Shown: in pieces, positions 61,071-64,000 of the stretch
Layout of the letters: each line of letters opens with the position of its first letter
Position numbering within the stretch: position 1 is the stretch's first letter
NCBI RefSeq assembly: GCF_015319165.1
Contig: NZ_JADIVZ010000011.1
Span: forward strand, 1-64,000
Length of the DNA stretch: 64,000 bases
Direction: 5' to 3'
Source: Nocardioides acrostichi
GTDB taxonomy: Bacteria; Actinomycetota; Actinomycetes; Propionibacteriales; Nocardioidaceae
Position numbers and translations under genes: made by a program
Notes under the pieces: model-generated
Database searches by the model: none
Told to the model about the DNA's origin: nothing
The model's input: only the letters and a program-made list of their open reading frames with translations

Positions 61071-61807
61071 GCCAGAGCCTGCGCCGGGGACTCGACATCC
61101 TGGGGGAGTTGGCGTCGGGGGCCCGGACCCTCGACGAGCTCGCCGCGAGCCTCGGGGTGCACAAGACCACCGTGCTCCGGCTGGTGCGCACCTTGGAGGA
61201 GCAGCGCTTCGTGTGCCGCGACGACCAGCACCGGTGTCACCTGGGCAGCCGGCTCTTCCACGTCGCCGACATCGGGCTCGAGCAGCATCCGATCCGCGAC
61301 GTCGCGGCGATCCACCTGCGGCGGCTCGCCCGGGCGACCGGGGGCCAGGCCGTGCACCTGGCGGTGGCCGAGCAGGGTCACGTGGTCTACATCGACAAGG
61401 TCGAGAGCACGCACGCGGTGCGCATGTACTCGCGGATCGGGCTGCCCGCGCCCTTGCACTGCACGGCCGTGGGCAAGGTGCTGATGGCCGCCCTTCCCCC
61501 ACGACGCCGAGACGCCGTGGTGGCGGGCCTGGAGCTGCGGTCCTTCACTCCCAGCACGATCACCCGTGCGAGTGCCCTGCGGTCTCAGTTGGAGCTGGTC
61601 GACGAGCGCGGGTGGGCCGAGGACGTCGCCGAGCACGAGGCCCACGTGCACTGCATCGCCGCCCCGGTGCACGACGCCGCCGACCGGGTGGTGGCGGCCG
61701 TCTCGATCTCCGTACCCGAGCTGGTCCTCGACCACGCCGGCGTCGTCGGGCTGCTGCCGCACCTGCTCGAGACCACCGCGGCGATCGACGCCGAGCACCG
61801 CGCCTGA
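61067..61807 (+). CDS. IclR-family transcriptional regulator
   Basis: This 246-residue regulator has the winged HTH SLRRGLDILGELASG...LDELAASLGVHKTTVLRLVRTL and a GAF-like IclR effector domain (VAEQGHVVYIDKVESTHAVRMYSRIG, PLHCTAVGKVLMAAL, GWAEDVAEHEAHVHCIAAPV). GTG at 61067 overlaps the kinase stop, so it is translated with the kinase. KdgR-like control by a 2-keto-3-deoxy acid is likely but inferred. It is the fourth regulator within 31 kb of sugar genes. Confidence 0.88.
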   Translation: MSQSLRRGLDILGELASGARTLDELAASLGVHKTTVLRLVRTLEEQRFVCRDDQHRCHLGSRLFHVADIGLEQHPIRDVAAIHLRRLARATGGQAVHLAVAEQGHVVYIDKVESTHAVRMYSRIGLPAPLHCTAVGKVLMAALPPRRRDAVVAGLELRSFTPSTITRASALRSQLELVDERGWAEDVAEHEAHVHCIAAPVHDAADRVVAAVSISVPELVLDHAGVVGLLPHLLETTAAIDAEHRA

Positions 61808-61873
61808 GCCGGACACCCGAGGGGGCGCGCGAGGACTGGACCTCGACAGCACTCGAGGTTCTACCGTGCTCGC

Positions 61874-63238
61874 GTGACCGCCCTGGCCCCCCGCTCCCGC
61901 CCCACGCCGCTGCTCGCCCCGGTCTACCGCGGTGCGACCATCGGGTCGATCGCCCTGGTGTTCCTGGTGGCCTTCGAGGCACTGGCCGTGGCGACCGTGA
62001 TGCCGGTCGTCAGCGCCGATCTCGACGGGCGCGCCCTGTACTCGGTGGCCTTCTCGGTGACGCTCTCCTCGAGCCTGGTGGGCATGGTGGTGGCCGGGCT
62101 GTGGTCCGACCGGGTCGGTGCCGTGCGTCCGCTGCTCGCCTCGGTCGCGTTGTTCGGTGCCGGGCTCGCCGTGGCGGGGCTGGCACCGAGCATGGAGGCC
62201 CTGGTGGCGGGTCGGTTCGTGCAGGGTCTCGGCGGCGGGGCGCTGTCGGTGTCGCTGTACGTGCTCGTGGCGCAGGTCTACGCACCCGTCGACCGGGTCC
62301 GCATCCTTGCCGCCTTCGCCGCAGCCTGGGTGCTGCCAGGTGTGGTGGGGCCGTTCCTGGCCGGTGTCGTGGCCGACACCGTGGGTTGGCGGTGGGTCTT
62401 CCTCGGTGCGGTCGTGCTCGCGGGTGGCGCCCTCGGACTGCTCGGGCCGGCGCTGCGCGTCGCCCGCTCGCTGCCCTCGGCCGGAGCTCCGGCCCCGGGG
62501 CGGGTCGTCGCGACACGCATCGCGCTGGCCTCCCTCGTGGCACTGGCCCTGCTGGGTCTCAACGTCGCCGGTGCTGCAAGCGGGACGACGCGCGCGGTGC
62601 TCGCGGTCGGGGCGCTGGCCGCGGCCTTGGCCGCCCTGCGGCCTCTCCTCCCGGTCGGAACGTTGCGCAGTGCCGCGGGAGCGCCGAGCGTCGTGCTGCT
62701 GCGCGGCCTCGTGGGCGCTGCGTTCTTCGCCAGTGAGGCCTACCTGCCGTTCCTGCTCCAGGAGCAGTACGGCGCTCGCGTCTGGGTCAGCGGACTGGTG
62801 CTCACCGCGGCCACGATCGGCTGGGCGAGCGCCTCGCAGGTGCAGGGCCGGCTGGGGGAGCGGCTGCGCGACGAGTCCGCGCTCGGCCTCGGCGCGGTGC
62901 TGCTGAGCCTCGGGATCGGGTCGATCCTGCTCGTGCTCCTGACGCCCTCGCCCGGTGTGCTCGTCGGGCTCGGATGGCTCGTGGCGGCGTCCGGCATGGG
63001 GTTGATGTACCCGCGCATCACCGCGGTGGTGCTGGCCCGCGCCGCCGATCACGAGCGGGGCGGGGCTTCTGCCGCCGTCACGCTGGCTGACGCGGTCGGA
63101 TCCGCGGCAGCCGTCGCCGTCGCCGGCCTGCTGTTCACGGCGGTGGGTTCGGCCGCGGATCGGTCGGCCTTCGTCGCCGTGCTGATGCTCTCGACGACGC
63201 TGGGACTGCTCGCAGTCGGAGCCTCACGGCGTGTCTAG
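61874..63238 (+). CDS. Major facilitator superfamily transporter (efflux type)
   Basis: This 454-residue MFS protein has 12 to 14 hydrophobic segments. IGSIALVFLVAFEALAVATVMPVVSADL is typical of EmrB/QacA-like drug-proton antiporters, with GLWSDRVGAVRPLL as motif A and GRFVQGLGGGALSVSLYVLV as motif B. It is not of the sugar-porter class and lacks the PESPRWL and PETRG signatures. The substrate is unknown. GTG 61874. Its stop overlaps by a few bases the end of the convergent broken gene. Confidence 0.82.
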   Translation: MTALAPRSRPTPLLAPVYRGATIGSIALVFLVAFEALAVATVMPVVSADLDGRALYSVAFSVTLSSSLVGMVVAGLWSDRVGAVRPLLASVALFGAGLAVAGLAPSMEALVAGRFVQGLGGGALSVSLYVLVAQVYAPVDRVRILAAFAAAWVLPGVVGPFLAGVVADTVGWRWVFLGAVVLAGGALGLLGPALRVARSLPSAGAPAPGRVVATRIALASLVALALLGLNVAGAASGTTRAVLAVGALAAALAALRPLLPVGTLRSAAGAPSVVLLRGLVGAAFFASEAYLPFLLQEQYGARVWVSGLVLTAATIGWASASQVQGRLGERLRDESALGLGAVLLSLGIGSILLVLLTPSPGVLVGLGWLVAASGMGLMYPRITAVVLARAADHERGGASAAVTLADAVGSAAAVAVAGLLFTAVGSAADRSAFVAVLMLSTTLGLLAVGASRRV

Positions 63239-63680
63239 GTGTCAGCCCGCAGCGCGAGGAGACGACGCGTACGAGCGTCGTCGACGCCGACGATCGCGCC
63301 GACCCACCCGATGGCCTCGTCGAGATCGACCGTCGAGTCGTGTGCCGCGAGCATCTGCTCGATGTCGGGCCGTCCTTGGCGCGTGAATACAGGGCCATGA
63401 AGACGGTGAGGTCGGTGGCCGAGAGGATCGCCATCGCCACCTCGGAGTCGAGCATGGGTACTCGCAGGGTTCGGGTGCGCCAGTCGCGGTGCAGCCCGCC
63501 GGCCACGAAGAAGAGATGGAGCGGGATCGGGATCTCGCCTGGAACGGGCCAGAGAATGCGCACTGAGGTGCCGCGACGTCGACGGTCCCACCACGCCAGG
63601 CCGAGCATGACGCCGACCAGCAGTCTCTCGGCCAGGGACTCCGTGAACCCGTCGATCAGCCCGATGACGAGGCTCGGCAC
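63235..63680 (-). pseudogene. Frameshifted nucleotidyltransferase-like protein
   Basis: Two frames carry one protein. The first reads VPSLVIGLIDGFTESLAERL through VPMLDSEVAMAILSATDLTVFMALYSRAKDG. The other continues PDIEQMLAAHDSTVDLDEAIGWVGAIVGVDDARTRRLL to the stop. Adding one base in the short G run at about 63367-63369 (C run on the minus strand) joins them. The pattern of Asp-Leu-x-V-x-KAL-x-R-x-KD-x-x-DI-x-x-(M/L)L is that of nucleotidyltransferase-fold (AbiEii/DUF1814-like) proteins near their C-terminus. Either a true pseudogene or a sequencing indel. Start uncertain; GTG 63680 is the best guess. Confidence 0.6.
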
Positions 63681-63707
63681 GAGGGGTGCGTCTGAGAGGA
63701 TCGGGCC

Positions 63708-64000
63708 ATGGCGAGCATCGTGTCTGTGAATGTCGGTCGACCCCGTGAGCGGGAGTGGGCGGGGGTCGGCCGTACGTCCATCGACAAGACGCCCGTGACG
63801 GGTCCGGTGCACGTGGGCACCCTCGGGCTCGACGGCGACCAGGTCTCCGACACCCGGCACCACGGCGGCCCCGACCAGGCCGTGTACGCCTTCGCACGCG
63901 AGGATCTCGACGTCTGGGTCGAGCGCCTGGGCATGGAGATCCCCGACGGCCAGTTCGGCGAGAACCTGACGACCGCCGGCATCGACGTCAACGAGGCCGA
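63708..64000 (+). CDS. MOSC-domain protein (YiiM-like), N-terminal part, cut by window edge
   Basis: The window ends after 97 codons of an open frame: MASIVSVNVGRPREREWAGV, then GLDGDQVSDTRHHGGPDQAVYAFAREDLDVW and GQFGENLTTAGIDV. The DxxxxxHHGGxxxAVY and FGENLT patterns are diagnostic of MOSC sulfur-carrier domains of the YiiM type, which act on N-hydroxylated compounds through molybdenum cofactor. The C-terminal half, including the usual cysteine, lies outside. ATG 63708 gives the conserved start. Confidence 0.87.
   Translation, partial: MASIVSVNVGRPREREWAGVGRTSIDKTPVTGPVHVGTLGLDGDQVSDTRHHGGPDQAVYAFAREDLDVWVERLGMEIPDGQFGENLTTAGIDVNEA

Noticed and set aside
41962..61807. Natural-product (aminocyclitol) gene cluster suggested by inositol dehydrogenases and Gfo/Idh proteins
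   Set aside because: No aminotransferases, glycosyltransferases or cyclases of aminocyclitol pathways are present, and the full catabolic iol set explains the genes.

Overview
The window is GC-rich, densely coded DNA with many GTG starts. It carries the actinobacterial order comEA-comEC-holA-rpsT-lepA, Tat- and Sec-exported enzymes, and Corynebacterium/Streptomyces-like inositol genes. This points to a soil-type actinobacterium, most likely near Nocardioides/Nocardioidaceae. That placement is inference from gene content; no 16S rRNA gene or tRNA gene was recognised.

Layout. (1) 1-540: the 5' end of an IS481-family element, sitting on a GCTAGC target beside degenerate palindromic repeats. (2) 541-14172: mostly housekeeping genes: comEA, comEC, a 750-bp block of REP-like repeats, holA, three stacked palindromes, rpsT, two tandem APH-fold kinases, an FMN glutamate-synthase-like protein, a pyruvate-oxidase-like ThDP enzyme, a SnoaL-like protein and lepA. 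(3) 14246-26360: exported and accessory proteins: an unknown Cys-rich secreted protein, a third APH-type kinase, a DUF3500 lipoprotein, a large S8 protease next to an Ig-like secreted protein, a TrmB/LuxR-type regulator, an NHL-propeller secreted protein, and a Tat-exported intradiol dioxygenase. The two secreted repeat proteins share a C-terminal module with four conserved cysteines.

(4) 26509-41891: an L-fucose island. Two divergent exported GH29 alpha-L-fucosidases release fucose. Next come a FadR-type GntR regulator, an RbsABC-type ABC importer, and a tightly overlapping operon for non-phosphorylating fucose catabolism: lactonase, FucU mutarotase, L-fuconate dehydratase, Zn-alcohol dehydrogenase, SDR, KDPG-type aldolase and an aldo/keto reductase acting as likely L-fucose dehydrogenase.

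(5) 41962-61807: myo-inositol and related polyol catabolism. One operon holds iolC, a Cgl0159-type aldolase, iolB, iolD and iolA, probably under the HutC-type GntR regulator beside it. A second set holds an iolT-like MFS transporter, a universal stress protein, iolE-iolG-iolH, a FrcABC-like ABC importer, a LacI regulator, a second Gfo/Idh/MocA oxidoreductase, a KDG-type PfkB kinase and an IclR regulator. Four copies of a palindrome, ACTAGCACGTGCTAGT or one base off, lie in front of the transcription units of this second set and very probably define the LacI regulon. The inositol pathway therefore seems to be split between two regulators.

(6) 61874-64000: an MFS efflux-type transporter, a frameshifted nucleotidyltransferase-like gene, and the start of a MOSC-domain protein cut by the window edge.

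No CRISPR array, phage, toxin-antitoxin pair or recognised defence island was seen. The most interesting material is regulatory (the LacI regulon, GntR sites, CRP/GlxR-like sites and the IS481 anti-read-through hairpin), together with the shared secreted module and the fucose island.
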